Shown here one piece after another: positions 9,472 to 18,340 of a stretch of 64,000 bases of DNA; the first letter of the stretch is position 1, and each line of letters begins with the position of its first letter. The stretch spans positions 230,048 through 294,047 of the forward strand of contig NZ_JAMSLW010000005.1 in NCBI RefSeq assembly GCF_024643285.1, written 5' to 3'. The notes beneath the pieces were generated by a model. The model ran no database searches. It was not told the DNA's origin and saw nothing but the letters and a program-made list of their open reading frames with translations. The position numbers were made by a program, and so were the translations under genes. This stretch comes from Parapedobacter lycopersici (GTDB lineage Bacteria; Bacteroidota; Bacteroidia; Sphingobacteriales; Sphingobacteriaceae).

Positions 9472-10773
9472 ATGCAACCCGCGTCATTATATCGCTATTA
9501 CCAAGAGTGCCCGAGGATATCCACCGATACCCGTGCCATTAAGCCCGACAGTCTCTTTTTTGCCCTTAAGGGCACGCATTTCAACGGCAACGCGTTTGCC
9601 GCGGAAGCTCTTGAAAAAGGGGCCCGCTATGCCGTCATCGATGAGCCCCGGTATCGGCAGGACGATCGCTTTCTGTTGGTGGCGGACGTGCTGGCTGCCT
9701 TACAGAAATTAGCCCGGTATCATCGCGAGCGGCTCCGGATTCCCATTATCGGCATTACCGGCAGCAACGGTAAAACCACCACCAAGGAGCTGTTGCACGC
9801 CGTGCTATCCCGAACGTTCAACACCTACGCGACCCAGGGGAATCTCAATAACCACATTGGCGTGCCGCTCACGTTGTTATCCCTGGACAGACAAACGCAG
9901 CTGGCCATTGTCGAAATGGGGGCCAACCACCCTGGCGAAATCGCGTTTCTCTGCAACATCGCCCAACCGACCCACGGACTTATTACGAATGTCGGCAAGG
10001 CCCATCTGGAGGGCTTTGGCGGTTTTGAAGGGGTCATGCGGACCAAAGGGGAGCTTTACGACTACCTGGCGGGCCATGGCGGTACTGTTTTTTTACAGCA
10101 GGACAACCCGAATCTGCGGGAAATGGCCGAATCACGAGCCATTAACCAACCGGTTACCTACGGTTTTTCGGAAGGTAACGACGTCGTTGGTCTGCTGCAA
10201 TCGGCCGATCCCGTACTGGAAATACAGTGGCATGCCCACGGCAGCCATACACATCATACGGTAACCACACGGCTTACGGGCGCCTACAATACCGAAAACC
10301 TGTTGGCCGCGGTTTGCGTTGGCCGGCATTTCGGTGTCAGCGCAATTGACATCAACAAAGGGCTTACCGATTACACACCGTCCAACAATCGATCGCAGTT
10401 GACCAAAACAGCAGCCAATACTGTTATCCGCGATTACTACAACGCCAATGCCAGCAGCATGGCCGTGGCGCTCGAAAACCTGAAGCTGCTCAAGGCCGAC
10501 CGGAAAGTGATTATCCTGGGCGATATGTTTGAACTGGGCGAAGCATCCCCTGAAGAGCACCGGAAGCTGGTAGACCTGGCCTGCGCAATGGGGGTCGACC
10601 GGGTGCTGTTTGTGGGTCATGAGTTTGCACGGCATAAGCGTCCCGGGGCCGAATTCCACGATACAACCGATGCGGCAAAAGCCGCATTACAGCAACACCC
10701 CGTTACCGGCGCCCTGGTACTGCTCAAGGCCTCCCGGAGCATGGCCTTCGAAAAACTGATGGATAGCCTCTAA
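9472..10773 (+). CDS. murF: UDP-N-acetylmuramoyl-tripeptide--D-alanyl-D-alanine ligase
   Basis: MurF adds D-Ala-D-Ala to the UDP-MurNAc-tripeptide in the cytoplasm, the last soluble step of peptidoglycan precursor synthesis. The 433-residue protein has the Mur ligase ATP site GITGSNGKTTTKE (94-106), then IVEMGANHPGEIAFL with the conserved Glu and His, and the C-terminal DYYNANASSMAVAL motif that marks MurF among Mur ligases. It is divergent from the S9 peptidase gene and overlaps the convergent holin-like gene by 4 nt at its stop. A TAAACTTG sequence close upstream resembles a -7 element with one mismatch. Confidence 0.96.
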   Translation: MQPASLYRYYQECPRISTDTRAIKPDSLFFALKGTHFNGNAFAAEALEKGARYAVIDEPRYRQDDRFLLVADVLAALQKLARYHRERLRIPIIGITGSNGKTTTKELLHAVLSRTFNTYATQGNLNNHIGVPLTLLSLDRQTQLAIVEMGANHPGEIAFLCNIAQPTHGLITNVGKAHLEGFGGFEGVMRTKGELYDYLAGHGGTVFLQQDNPNLREMAESRAINQPVTYGFSEGNDVVGLLQSADPVLEIQWHAHGSHTHHTVTTRLTGAYNTENLLAAVCVGRHFGVSAIDINKGLTDYTPSNNRSQLTKTAANTVIRDYYNANASSMAVALENLKLLKADRKVIILGDMFELGEASPEEHRKLVDLACAMGVDRVLFVGHEFARHKRPGAEFHDTTDAAKAALQQHPVTGALVLLKASRSMAFEKLMDSL

Positions 10774-11129
10774 TCCCGGGGCTTGCCGCCAAATATACCG
10801 CCCAGCAACAGCTGGATCAGTGCGACAACCAGCGCAAACACCGCCGCCCACCAGAAGTTGGCCACGTCAAACTTGCCGCCCATCAGGTAGCTGGTGAACT
10901 GCACCATCAGCACGGTGATAATAAACGAAACGAGCCCTAGCGTCAGGATGTTCAGTGGCAGGGTAAAAAGCCGTAATACCGTACCTACGGTGGCATTTAC
11001 CAATGCAATAATTAATCCGGCCAATACCGCCCACCAGAATCCCGCCACCTGTACCGCTGAATCGGGAAGGATATAGGCCCCTACGAAAATGGCTAATCCT
11101 GTCAATAGCACGTCAATGATAAAACGCAT
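10770..11129 (-). CDS. holin-like (Phage_holin_4_2 family) membrane protein
   Basis: A 119-residue protein of four predicted membrane helices, beginning FIIDVLLTGLAIFVGAYILP. The arrangement, including GLIIALVNATVGTVLRLFTLPLNILTLGL, matches the YvlD/Phage_holin_4_2 family, which is widespread on chromosomes and is not evidence of a phage. Its function is unknown. It is a single gene, convergent with murF (4-nt overlap of stops) and divergent from the ABC transporter genes. Confidence 0.85.
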   Translation of the reverse strand: MRFIIDVLLTGLAIFVGAYILPDSAVQVAGFWWAVLAGLIIALVNATVGTVLRLFTLPLNILTLGLVSFIITVLMVQFTSYLMGGKFDVANFWWAAVFALVVALIQLLLGGIFGGKPRD

Positions 11130-11273
11130 GTTGTTTAAGCTTTAAGGTGAATCATTAGTTAAGGATAAATAAGGTTTTATGCCTTTTTGTTTTACGGCAA
11201 CACGATAAAATTAACAAATTTATTGTGGAATTTACACCGGTCGTCCATCTATACCCATAGAAACGAACCAATT

Positions 11274-11981
11274 ATGGACTACATCATCCAAACCGATGCG
11301 CTGGATTTTCAGTATGCAGCGGACAAAAAGGTGCTCAATGGTATTTCGCTCCACGTGCCTAAAGGGGCAATCTACGGCTTTCTCGGACCAAACGGTGCTG
11401 GAAAATCGACAACCATGATGCTGCTCACGGGCATTATCCCGCAGCAGGGAGATGCCATCCGCCTGTTCGGCGCGCCGTTGCAACAGCAGTTGCCCCACGT
11501 GTTTACCAAAGTCGGCGCACTGGTGGAGCAACCCGCCTTGTATCTGCATCTCAGCGGCATTAACAACCTCCGTTACATGGCCAGACTACGGGGTATCGAT
11601 GAAAAGCACATTCCACACGCCCTCGCACAGGTAGGGCTTGCCCGGGATGGCAGGCGCAGGGTCCGTCAGTATTCCCTGGGCATGAAACAGCGGCTGGCCA
11701 TTGCCATGGCGCTGCTGGGCGACCCGGAATTGCTGATCCTTGATGAGCCGGTCAACGGGCTGGACCCCCACGGCATGATGGAAATCCGGCAACTACTGGT
11801 GCGGCTCAATAGGGAACGGGGCGTAACCGTTTTCATTTCCAGCCACCTGCTCACCGAAATTGAAAAAATGTGTACGCACATCGGGGTCATCCACGAAGGG
11901 AAGCTGAAATTCGAGGGGCCGGTCAGTGGCGGAAAAGACCTTGAACAGTGGTTTATGTCGCTAACCAGTAACTCAAATTGA
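11274..11981 (+). CDS. ABC transporter ATP-binding protein
   Basis: A 235-residue cytoplasmic ATPase with Walker A GPNGAGKST (38-46), signature YSLGMKQRL, Walker B LLILDEP and the switch-His in FISSHLL. It resembles the BcrA/LytTR-linked subfamily used with ABC-2 permeases for peptide or antibiotic export. I chose ATG at 11274 because homologues start right before the first beta strand; an in-frame TTG at 11187 would add 29 unlike residues. Its partner permease begins 6 nt after its stop, so the two form an operon. Confidence 0.93.
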   Translation: MDYIIQTDALDFQYAADKKVLNGISLHVPKGAIYGFLGPNGAGKSTTMMLLTGIIPQQGDAIRLFGAPLQQQLPHVFTKVGALVEQPALYLHLSGINNLRYMARLRGIDEKHIPHALAQVGLARDGRRRVRQYSLGMKQRLAIAMALLGDPELLILDEPVNGLDPHGMMEIRQLLVRLNRERGVTVFISSHLLTEIEKMCTHIGVIHEGKLKFEGPVSGGKDLEQWFMSLTSNSN

Positions 11982-11987
11982 CACCTC

Positions 11988-14198
11988 ATGGCTACTTCCA
12001 CACGAACCTCATTCATCGCCACGCTCAGGGCGGAACACATCAAGAAAAAAGGAACAGGCATCTATGTAATGAGTGCGCTGGTGGGCGCCCTGTTCCCCTT
12101 AATGACGCTGCTAATCATCCTTTTTCGGAACGTTCAACAAGCGAAGCCCTTTGCCTATTCGTTCTATTTAAACTTCATTACGGAATCGACGATCCCGTTT
12201 ACGGACTTTTTCTTTCCGTTGCTGATTATTGTGCTCACCAGCAGGGTCACGCAGCTTGATCATCGAAATGGCGGATGGCGCCTCATGGAGTTGCAGCCCC
12301 TGGCCAAGTCTACGATCTATTTTTCCAAGTTTTCCATTGTACTCATCAGTAACGCCATTGCCATCGGCACACTGATCCTGTCCGGATTGGTGATGGGCTG
12401 GGTTACCCTTAGGCTTACCGGCATACCGGTCAATGCGGTGCTGGATATTCCTTACCTGGCGCTCCTGCAGCTCGCTGCCCGGCTCTTCGTGGCAAGTCTG
12501 TACGTAGCGGTAGTGCAGTATGTAATCGCCGTACTGATACCGGGTTTTATTTGGTCCGTTCTGGTTGGATTCGGTGGATTACTGGGTGGGGCTTTGCTCA
12601 GGTCACAGGGACTTAACTTCGACTGGTACCCTTATCATATCTTATCCCGCGACTATAGCGTCAGAAGCGACCTGGGTTACTGGTTTACCTATACCGATGG
12701 CATCTGCCTGTGTATGGCTATCCTGCTGTTGTACATCGGATTTCAGTGGTATCGCCATAAAACCCTAAAGCGGGCGTTTTTAAGTCCACCCTCACGGTTG
12801 TTGCCGCTGGCAGCGGTATGGATCGTCTTCGGTGGGGTAACGACCTACCTGTTGGTCCCGAAAGTGTCACCACCTTATAAGGCCACTGTATTAGCGGGAG
12901 AAATAGACACGTCATTGCCACTGCACACGTTGTATGTTATCAATCCGGTTCTCCACGATACCCTGGCCACCATACCCGTCAATGAAAATACATTCCATCA
13001 TGTTTTGGCGGATGATATCACCGACGATTATTACGTCATTATTTTCGATGATTATTTCGGAAAGCAGGTTTACTTCGGTGGAACCGATAGCGTTTACATC
13101 AAAGCCCGGCTGAATGAACAGGCAAACGAGTTAACAGTAACGGGCACCCGGCTTGCGGAAAACCAGCTTTCACCCCCCGCGCAAATCCGGTCGATAGCCG
13201 ACCATTACCTACAACAGCATACCTTCCTGGATAATCCGGCAGGTTTTAGCACAGCAATCCACCAGGAATGGAAGAAAGCCCTGCGCGGGCGCAAACGCTT
13301 CAAAACGGTGGACGGCTATACCACCCATGACGATTTTAATGCGCGTATTGATAAGCTGCTGGCGGTGCAGTACCTCAATTACTGGAACACGTACCGGCAA
13401 AACCGCCTTGCCGCGTTTCCGGATGAAAATACCGAACTAACTCCCGGAATGCAGGAAATAAGCGCGAGGGTGTCGCTGACCGACGAGCAGCTGTTGGGGA
13501 ATGAAAGCTACATGGAGTATGTGATAGACCACCTCACGGCGGCCAACCAGGCTGATATCGGCCAGGATATAAAGGCGCTGGAAGGCATAAACACGTTGCC
13601 TGAAGGTGATTTCAGGAACCGGGCTTTTTACTGGCAGCTGGATAAAAGCCTGAACAGCATTACGGATGAACTCGAGCGGGCGGCACTGATCGATCGGTAT
13701 GCAGGGCAGATTTCCGACGGGCAACTAAGCGGACGGCTAATGCAAACTTATCACCGGCTGCAGCGCCTGAATGCAGGAGCCGCCGCTCCCGTATTCCAGG
13801 CGATGGACTTAACCGGTAACACAGTATCGCTGGGCGATCTTCGCGGCCAACACCTGCTTATTGACGTTTGGGCGACCTGGTGCGCACCGTGTAAAAAGCT
13901 GTCGCCACTCTTTGAAAAACTGGCGATTAAATATAAGGACCAGCCAGTCCGTTTTCTTGCGTTAAGTGTCGACCGCGACGAAAGCAAATGGCGCATTAGC
14001 GCTAAAAACAAGTCCGAATCGGTATTGCAGTGGCGGGTGCTGGACAACGGTGCCTTTGGGCAGGAATACCGCGCGTCGGTGATTCCCCAGTTCATTTTCA
14101 TCGACCCCGACGGTCGCTTCGTCCACGCCAAAATGCCGCTGCCCTCGGAAAGCGCCTTTGAAATCCTGTTGCGAAATGCGCTGGGGGTGGCGGATTAA
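11988..14198 (+). CDS. ABC-2 type permease fused to a C-terminal TlpA-like thioredoxin domain
   Basis: This 736-residue protein starts with an ABC-2-like membrane half (about residues 20-300, six or more hydrophobic segments, the last ending near LAAVWIVFGGVTTYLLVPKV). A soluble linker of about 290 residues with no recognised domain follows, rich in helices (LTDEQLLGNESYMEYVIDHL). Residues 595-736 are a redoxin domain with WATWCAPCKK (Cys632, Cys635) and a cis-Pro region VIPQF. The thioredoxin part probably faces the periplasm. The fusion places a thiol-disulphide or peroxidase-like domain on an exporter, so the cargo may be a thiol-containing peptide; that is inference. It follows its ATPase gene by 6 nt. 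Confidence 0.85.
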   Translation: MATSTRTSFIATLRAEHIKKKGTGIYVMSALVGALFPLMTLLIILFRNVQQAKPFAYSFYLNFITESTIPFTDFFFPLLIIVLTSRVTQLDHRNGGWRLMELQPLAKSTIYFSKFSIVLISNAIAIGTLILSGLVMGWVTLRLTGIPVNAVLDIPYLALLQLAARLFVASLYVAVVQYVIAVLIPGFIWSVLVGFGGLLGGALLRSQGLNFDWYPYHILSRDYSVRSDLGYWFTYTDGICLCMAILLLYIGFQWYRHKTLKRAFLSPPSRLLPLAAVWIVFGGVTTYLLVPKVSPPYKATVLAGEIDTSLPLHTLYVINPVLHDTLATIPVNENTFHHVLADDITDDYYVIIFDDYFGKQVYFGGTDSVYIKARLNEQANELTVTGTRLAENQLSPPAQIRSIADHYLQQHTFLDNPAGFSTAIHQEWKKALRGRKRFKTVDGYTTHDDFNARIDKLLAVQYLNYWNTYRQNRLAAFPDENTELTPGMQEISARVSLTDEQLLGNESYMEYVIDHLTAANQADIGQDIKALEGINTLPEGDFRNRAFYWQLDKSLNSITDELERAALIDRYAGQISDGQLSGRLMQTYHRLQRLNAGAAAPVFQAMDLTGNTVSLGDLRGQHLLIDVWATWCAPCKKLSPLFEKLAIKYKDQPVRFLALSVDRDESKWRISAKNKSESVLQWRVLDNGAFGQEYRASVIPQFIFIDPDGRFVHAKMPLPSESAFEILLRNALGVAD

Positions 14199-14313
14199 AT
14201 AATACAACCGTAATATATCCGTTAAATACAGCAGGGGATTTTGTATTGGGGCTATATTACCCTAATTTAGCCCGCGCATAATTTTCGTCCATCATTTAAT
14301 AGTTAATCGCATA

Positions 14314-15507
14314 GTGCAATACGTATTCAGACTCGCTTTCTTATTTCTTTTGTTTACCGCGCTTGTCGCATCATGTACGTCTTCCGAAAAGAGAAAAATC
14401 CGCGCCGAAAAAAAACAGCACGAAAAAGATAGCCTGGCATTGATCTACGATAGCGCCGGGGCAGACCCCCGGCTCGATGCATTTATGCAGCGATTGCACC
14501 GCCGCTCCGGATTCAACGGGAACGTGCTGGTGGCCAAAAACGGCAAAATCATTTACCAGCATGCCTTCGGCTGGGCAGATTACCTGCACAAAGACAGCCT
14601 GAACATCACCTCTCAATTTGAGCTGGCGTCGGTTTCCAAGCCACTGACAGCGACGGCCATACTCCAACTCTGGGAAGCAGAGAAAATCTCGCTTGATCAA
14701 ACGGTGGATGAATTTTTTCCTAATTTCCCATATCCCGGCATTACCATTAAAATGTTGCTCAGCCATCGTTCCGGCTTAACCAATTACCTGTATTTTACCG
14801 ATAAGGTATGGCCCGACCGGCAAAAAGGGATGACGAACATGGACGTTATGGCGCTCTTCGAAAAACACAAGCCGGAGAAGTATGCCAGTCCGGATGTGCG
14901 GTATTTTTATAACAACACCAACTACATGATCCTCGCCGCCATTGTGGAAAAGGTAACCGGCCAGGATTTTGCGGTTTATATGCAGGAAAACATATTCGGT
15001 CCGGCGGGAATGAAAAATACGGCGGTATATTCCAAGGCGGTATATGAAAAAATACCGGTCAAAGTGATTGGCCACGACCGGGTATGGCGCCGTTCGGTTG
15101 TCCAGAATTTTCAGGACGGTCCCGTGGGGGATAAGGGCACATACAGTACCGTGCAGGATCTTTTCCTGTTTGACCGTGCCCTGCGGGATGGGCGTCTGCT
15201 CAAAATGGAGACACAGGACTCGGCCTATGTCGGCCGCAGCAAGCCCATCAAAACACTGTTTAATTACGGCTATGGCTGGCGCACGTTTGACCCGGGCAAT
15301 CACCAAGTGGTTTACCACACGGGGTGGTGGCACGGCTTCCGTAGCCTGTTTATCCGCGACCTAAAAAAAGACATCACCATTGTTTTGCTGACGAACCTGG
15401 TCAATGCCAGCCTGCTTCACCTGGATGAGTTGTATGAAATTCTCGATATGCCCGTCATCCGGCAGGCAGCCTATTCGGCACAGGGTGAATTTGCGGGCGA
15501 TGAATAA
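14314..15507 (+). CDS. beta-lactamase family serine hydrolase, lipoprotein
   Basis: A 397-residue lipoprotein (ALVASC, Cys21) of the class C beta-lactamase/D-alanyl-D-alanine carboxypeptidase fold. The active-site Ser-Lys is in SVSK (106-109), a YNN triad follows in the middle of the protein, and HTG lies near the C-terminus (VVYHTGWWHGF). The substrate cannot be told from sequence; candidates are D-amino-acid peptides or esters. The start is GTG at 14314, the first in-frame start that gives a full lipoprotein signal. It is 115 bp downstream of the permease fusion and 36 bp upstream of the CoA-binding gene. Confidence 0.9.
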   Translation: MQYVFRLAFLFLLFTALVASCTSSEKRKIRAEKKQHEKDSLALIYDSAGADPRLDAFMQRLHRRSGFNGNVLVAKNGKIIYQHAFGWADYLHKDSLNITSQFELASVSKPLTATAILQLWEAEKISLDQTVDEFFPNFPYPGITIKMLLSHRSGLTNYLYFTDKVWPDRQKGMTNMDVMALFEKHKPEKYASPDVRYFYNNTNYMILAAIVEKVTGQDFAVYMQENIFGPAGMKNTAVYSKAVYEKIPVKVIGHDRVWRRSVVQNFQDGPVGDKGTYSTVQDLFLFDRALRDGRLLKMETQDSAYVGRSKPIKTLFNYGYGWRTFDPGNHQVVYHTGWWHGFRSLFIRDLKKDITIVLLTNLVNASLLHLDELYEILDMPVIRQAAYSAQGEFAGDE

Positions 15508-15517
15508 CGGAAAACCG

Positions 15518-15525
15518 TATCTTTG
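15518..15525 (+). promoter_or_regulatory. -7 promoter element TATCTTTG
   Basis: TATCTTTG exactly fits the Bacteroidota primary-sigma -7 consensus TAnnTTTG and lies 18 nt before the ATG of the CoA-binding protein gene. A TTTG at 15490-15493 is a possible -33 element, but the spacer of 24 is longer than the usual 19-21. It overlaps the in-frame TTG at 15523, which argues against that upstream start. Confidence 0.55.
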
Positions 15526-15543
15526 TATATCGTGCTTGACGTC

Positions 15544-15909
15544 ATGGACAAAAAGAAAACACTCATCATCGGGGCAACTCCCAACCCTGCCAGGTACGCG
15601 TACCTCGCGGCTCACCGCCTGGTTGATGCGGGACATGAAATTGTCAACATCGGAATAAAAAAAGGCGAGGTTGCAGGTGTTGCTATTCAGCCTGCCGGAG
15701 ATCCGCTGCCGGACATTCACAGCATTACCCTCTATATCGGCCCGCAGACGCAACCCCTGTATTACGATTACATCATCCATACCAAACCGCAGCGTCTCAT
15801 CTTTAATCCCGGCACCGAAAATCCGGAACTGGAAGCAAGGGCGCAGGCCGCAGGGATTGATACCATTCGGGCCTGCACGCTTGTTCTGCTGTCCACCAAC
15901 CAGTATTAA
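15544..15909 (+). CDS. CoA-binding domain protein (YccU-like)
   Basis: A 121-residue single-domain Rossmann protein of the CoA-binding/YccU family. Visible features are TLIIGATPNPARYAYLAA, a nucleotide-binding turn, the strand HEIVNIGIKKGEVAG and IIHTKPQRLIFNPGTENPEL. These proteins bind CoA or CoA thioesters; no catalytic role is established. ATG at 15544 was preferred over the TTG at 15523 because a -7 promoter element overlaps the latter. Confidence 0.9.
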   Translation: MDKKKTLIIGATPNPARYAYLAAHRLVDAGHEIVNIGIKKGEVAGVAIQPAGDPLPDIHSITLYIGPQTQPLYYDYIIHTKPQRLIFNPGTENPELEARAQAAGIDTIRACTLVLLSTNQY

Positions 15910-16052
15910 GGGTGTGCCAGCCCTATTGCTAACTTCCCGGAGATTAGTTACCTTAGCCTTCGAAAGCAAATTCATCGCTGAAATCGGGGAGTTGAACGGA
16001 CTTTGGCAATGATGACGGCCGGCTACGCACTTTTTATCGTACATTATTACCC

Positions 16053-16625
16053 TTGAAAACAAAATTTGCCACATTCGTCTCCACGCTCGGCCATCCCTTT
16101 TTGACCCTTCCGGTGTTTATTATATTTCTGCTTTTCAGCACCGAGCCTGTTGCGAAAGCCGGACTGCTCACGCTCCTGATCATTGGAGGTATCTTTATTC
16201 CGGTTGGCCTGCGGACGCTGCTCGGTGTCCGGAAAGGCAAGTATACCAACCTGGATGTATCGGATCAGGCCCAGCGTCAGCAATGGTTTATCGTGACCAC
16301 GCTGCTGCTGCTGGTCGTCACGGCCATCGTCTGGATTACGGACCAGAACCGTACCCTGCGGCTGGGCATGATCTGCGCCTTTTCACTGCTGCTGGTATCC
16401 CAGTTGGTAAACACCCGTGTAAAGGCCTCGATGCACCTGGCTTTCCATACCTTCCTCGGGCTGCTGATTCTGCATATGAATGCCGTAGCCGGGGCCATTT
16501 TCCTGCTTTTTGCACCATTATTGGCCTGGTCGCGACTATACCTGAAACGCCACGTACTTGAAGAGGTATTGGTCGGGGTGGTGCTCGGTGGGCTATTCGG
16601 ACTGATTTTCTGGATTATTTACTAG
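16053..16625 (+). CDS. PAP2 phosphatase-like membrane protein
   Basis: A 190-residue membrane protein with five or six hydrophobic segments. The conserved parts KASMHLAFHTFLGLL and WSRLYLKRHVLEEVLVGVVLG resemble PAP2 motifs: His in the second element and Ser-Arg-x5-His in the third. The first PAP2 motif (KxxxxxxRP) is weak (RTLLGVRKGKYTNLD), so catalytic activity is uncertain. The family acts on lipid phosphates such as phosphatidic acid or undecaprenyl pyrophosphate. There is no ATG at a sensible place; TTG at 16053 gives the expected first helix. The 3' end overlaps the convergent Nudix gene by 11 nt. Confidence 0.75.
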   Translation: MKTKFATFVSTLGHPFLTLPVFIIFLLFSTEPVAKAGLLTLLIIGGIFIPVGLRTLLGVRKGKYTNLDVSDQAQRQQWFIVTTLLLLVVTAIVWITDQNRTLRLGMICAFSLLLVSQLVNTRVKASMHLAFHTFLGLLILHMNAVAGAIFLLFAPLLAWSRLYLKRHVLEEVLVGVVLGGLFGLIFWIIY

Positions 16626-17034
16626 CTGCCACTCCGGCTTCCGAAAGCCGGCGAACAATGGGCCGGTCTGCCGCAGCCCAGTTCAGTTCGGCAAGTCGCG
16701 CCGGGGGTAGCCATAGGGCATGAACGTGTTCATTAAGTTGCAACGCCCGCACATCGGAAACCGTGCACAGGTAGCTTTGCAGCGTAATGCTAAAATCGGG
16801 GTAACCGTGCTCCACAGTCAGGTAGGCGTCGGTTATCTGGATGTCAAGGCACAATTCTTCCCTGATCTCCCGCCGGAGCGCAGCGTCCGGGGTTTCCCCT
16901 TCTTCAATTTTTCCGCCCGGAAATTCGTATGTATACTGTAGGTAGGGGTATTTTCCCGCTCCTTTTTGTACACACAGGATATTTCCTCCGTACTGAATGA
17001 TTGCAGCAACGACCACATAATGGGGTTGTTTCAT
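16615..17034 (-). CDS. Nudix hydrolase, MutT-like
   Basis: A 139-residue Nudix hydrolase, likely acting on (deoxy)nucleoside triphosphates. The Nudix box spans about residues 40-61 (PGGKIEEGETPDAALRRE then IREEL), matching GX5EX7REUXEEXGU. The C-terminal VHALWLPPARLAELNWAAAD is typical of the MutT/CtfA 8-oxo-dGTP-type subgroup. I start at ATG 17034 (MKQPHYVVVAAII); ATGs at 17058-17064 would add up to 10 residues. The amidohydrolase gene ends just upstream at 17072, so the two are probably co-transcribed. Confidence 0.9.
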   Translation of the reverse strand: MKQPHYVVVAAIIQYGGNILCVQKGAGKYPYLQYTYEFPGGKIEEGETPDAALRREIREELCLDIQITDAYLTVEHGYPDFSITLQSYLCTVSDVRALQLNEHVHALWLPPARLAELNWAAADRPIVRRLSEAGVAASK

Positions 17035-17071
17035 GTCATGGGGATGCGGATTGGTCATCATCATGGGGTTG

Positions 17072-18241
17072 TTAAAGTGGGTGGACGGTCGTTTCCGGTG
17101 TGATTGCCAGTCCATCGGTATGCATTAGGAGGTTAATTCCGGGCCTTTTGCCTTTTTCAAATGAGCCATACCTGTCCGCCAGGCGGAGTGCCAACGCTCC
17201 GTTAATTGTTGCCCATTTGATGGTCTCCGTAAATGGCAGTTCAGGAAAATGTTCGTGCAATGTCCGGAGTTCCGACAGTATACAAAGCTGGCCGTTGGAG
17301 GCCAGGCTGTCGGTGCCCAGGGCAATCCGCTGGTCATGCCGGATGAAATCGGGCACATGGGGCAGGGTACCTTCGATATATAAATTTGCATTCGGACAAA
17401 GGCACCACGTTACCTCCCGTCCGGCTGCGGCGGCAAACCGGATGTCCCCCGCGACCGAAAATGTGTTATGTACCAGCAGCAGCGGTGTTTGTTCCCCGAG
17501 GTAAGGTACATAGGCCCGCAACGCGGTTTCCGCGCCGGAAGCGAATCCTGAAATGTCCTTCCCCAGTGCATGGTAAAAGTCCAGGAATACCCCACTTTTA
17601 TCGCGAAAGAAATCGTTTTCCGCCGCACTTTCCTGGTTATGTATGCTTAGTGGCACTGGCACCTCCCTTGCCCCATCGAGCAACGCAAACAGTGTTCCCG
17701 ATACGGAATAGGGGGCGTGCGCGGTAATTGATACGCGACGCGCGTCAAAGGTTTCCGCTGTCGCGCGCGACAGCCGAAGCTTCTCCGCTGCCAGCTCGGG
17801 TTCTACGCCAATGGTCTCGACAAAGGTATGGTAGTGCAGGCTGCTCCGATGCTTAATCGTCGCCGAAAGGCTGTTATTGGCATGGTCGCCTACCGCAACG
17901 ATACCGTTGGCCGCCATCTGCTCATCCGCCGCTTCCATCGCCTGCGACACCGTGTCTTCCGCTGCGATCCGTGAGCGCATCACAGCCAGGAGAAATGGAA
18001 CCAGGCCGGTATGCTTCGGTATTACACCCAGCATATGCGACAATTCCAGATGGCAATGGGCGTTGACAAAACCCGGCACGATTATTCCGCGGTGGCGGTA
18101 GACTTCCCGACGGGCCAATGCCCGGCTATCCGGGGAGTGTACCGCTACAATGGTACCATCCCCGGTGATTTCAAGCACCCCGTTTTTCACGGGCGGTTGG
18201 GTCACCGGCACAATATAATCTGCGGAAAGAAGCGTAGTCAT
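17072..18241 (-). CDS. amidohydrolase, aminofutalosine deaminase-like
   Basis: A 389-residue metal-dependent hydrolase of the chlorohydrolase/adenosine-deaminase superfamily. Metal and active-site motifs are NAHCHLELSH (HxH), HAPYSVS, LLVHNTFS and LGTDSLASN. HCHLELSH plus FIRHDQRIALGTDSLASNGQL closely resembles MqnX-type aminofutalosine deaminases of the futalosine route to menaquinone; S-adenosylhomocysteine or guanine deaminases are alternatives. The start is ATG 18241 (TTLLSADYIVPVT follows); a further in-frame ATG 33 nt upstream is less likely. Other mqn genes were not found in the window. Confidence 0.8.
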   Translation of the reverse strand: MTTLLSADYIVPVTQPPVKNGVLEITGDGTIVAVHSPDSRALARREVYRHRGIIVPGFVNAHCHLELSHMLGVIPKHTGLVPFLLAVMRSRIAAEDTVSQAMEAADEQMAANGIVAVGDHANNSLSATIKHRSSLHYHTFVETIGVEPELAAEKLRLSRATAETFDARRVSITAHAPYSVSGTLFALLDGAREVPVPLSIHNQESAAENDFFRDKSGVFLDFYHALGKDISGFASGAETALRAYVPYLGEQTPLLLVHNTFSVAGDIRFAAAAGREVTWCLCPNANLYIEGTLPHVPDFIRHDQRIALGTDSLASNGQLCILSELRTLHEHFPELPFTETIKWATINGALALRLADRYGSFEKGKRPGINLLMHTDGLAITPETTVHPL

Positions 18242-18328
18242 GGTATAAACCGTTTTATATCCAGGCGGATGCACATCGCTACAAATGTGTGAATTTTTAA
18301 GTGCTTAACCAAAATCCTGTAAAAGCCG

Positions 18329-18336
18329 TATCTTTG
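18329..18336 (+). promoter_or_regulatory. -7 promoter element TATCTTTG before rlmN
   Basis: A perfect TAnnTTTG element ends only 4 nt before the GTG start of rlmN, so transcription would begin at or next to the first codon. No clear TTTG -33 element is present at the normal distance. Either the rlmN message is leaderless or the true start lies inside the gene. Confidence 0.5.
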
Positions 18337-18340
18337 TGCC

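Noticed and set aside
10770..11129. A holin-family protein suggesting a prophage
   Set aside because: The Phage_holin_4_2 family is widespread on chromosomes, and no integrase, capsid or lysis genes surround it.
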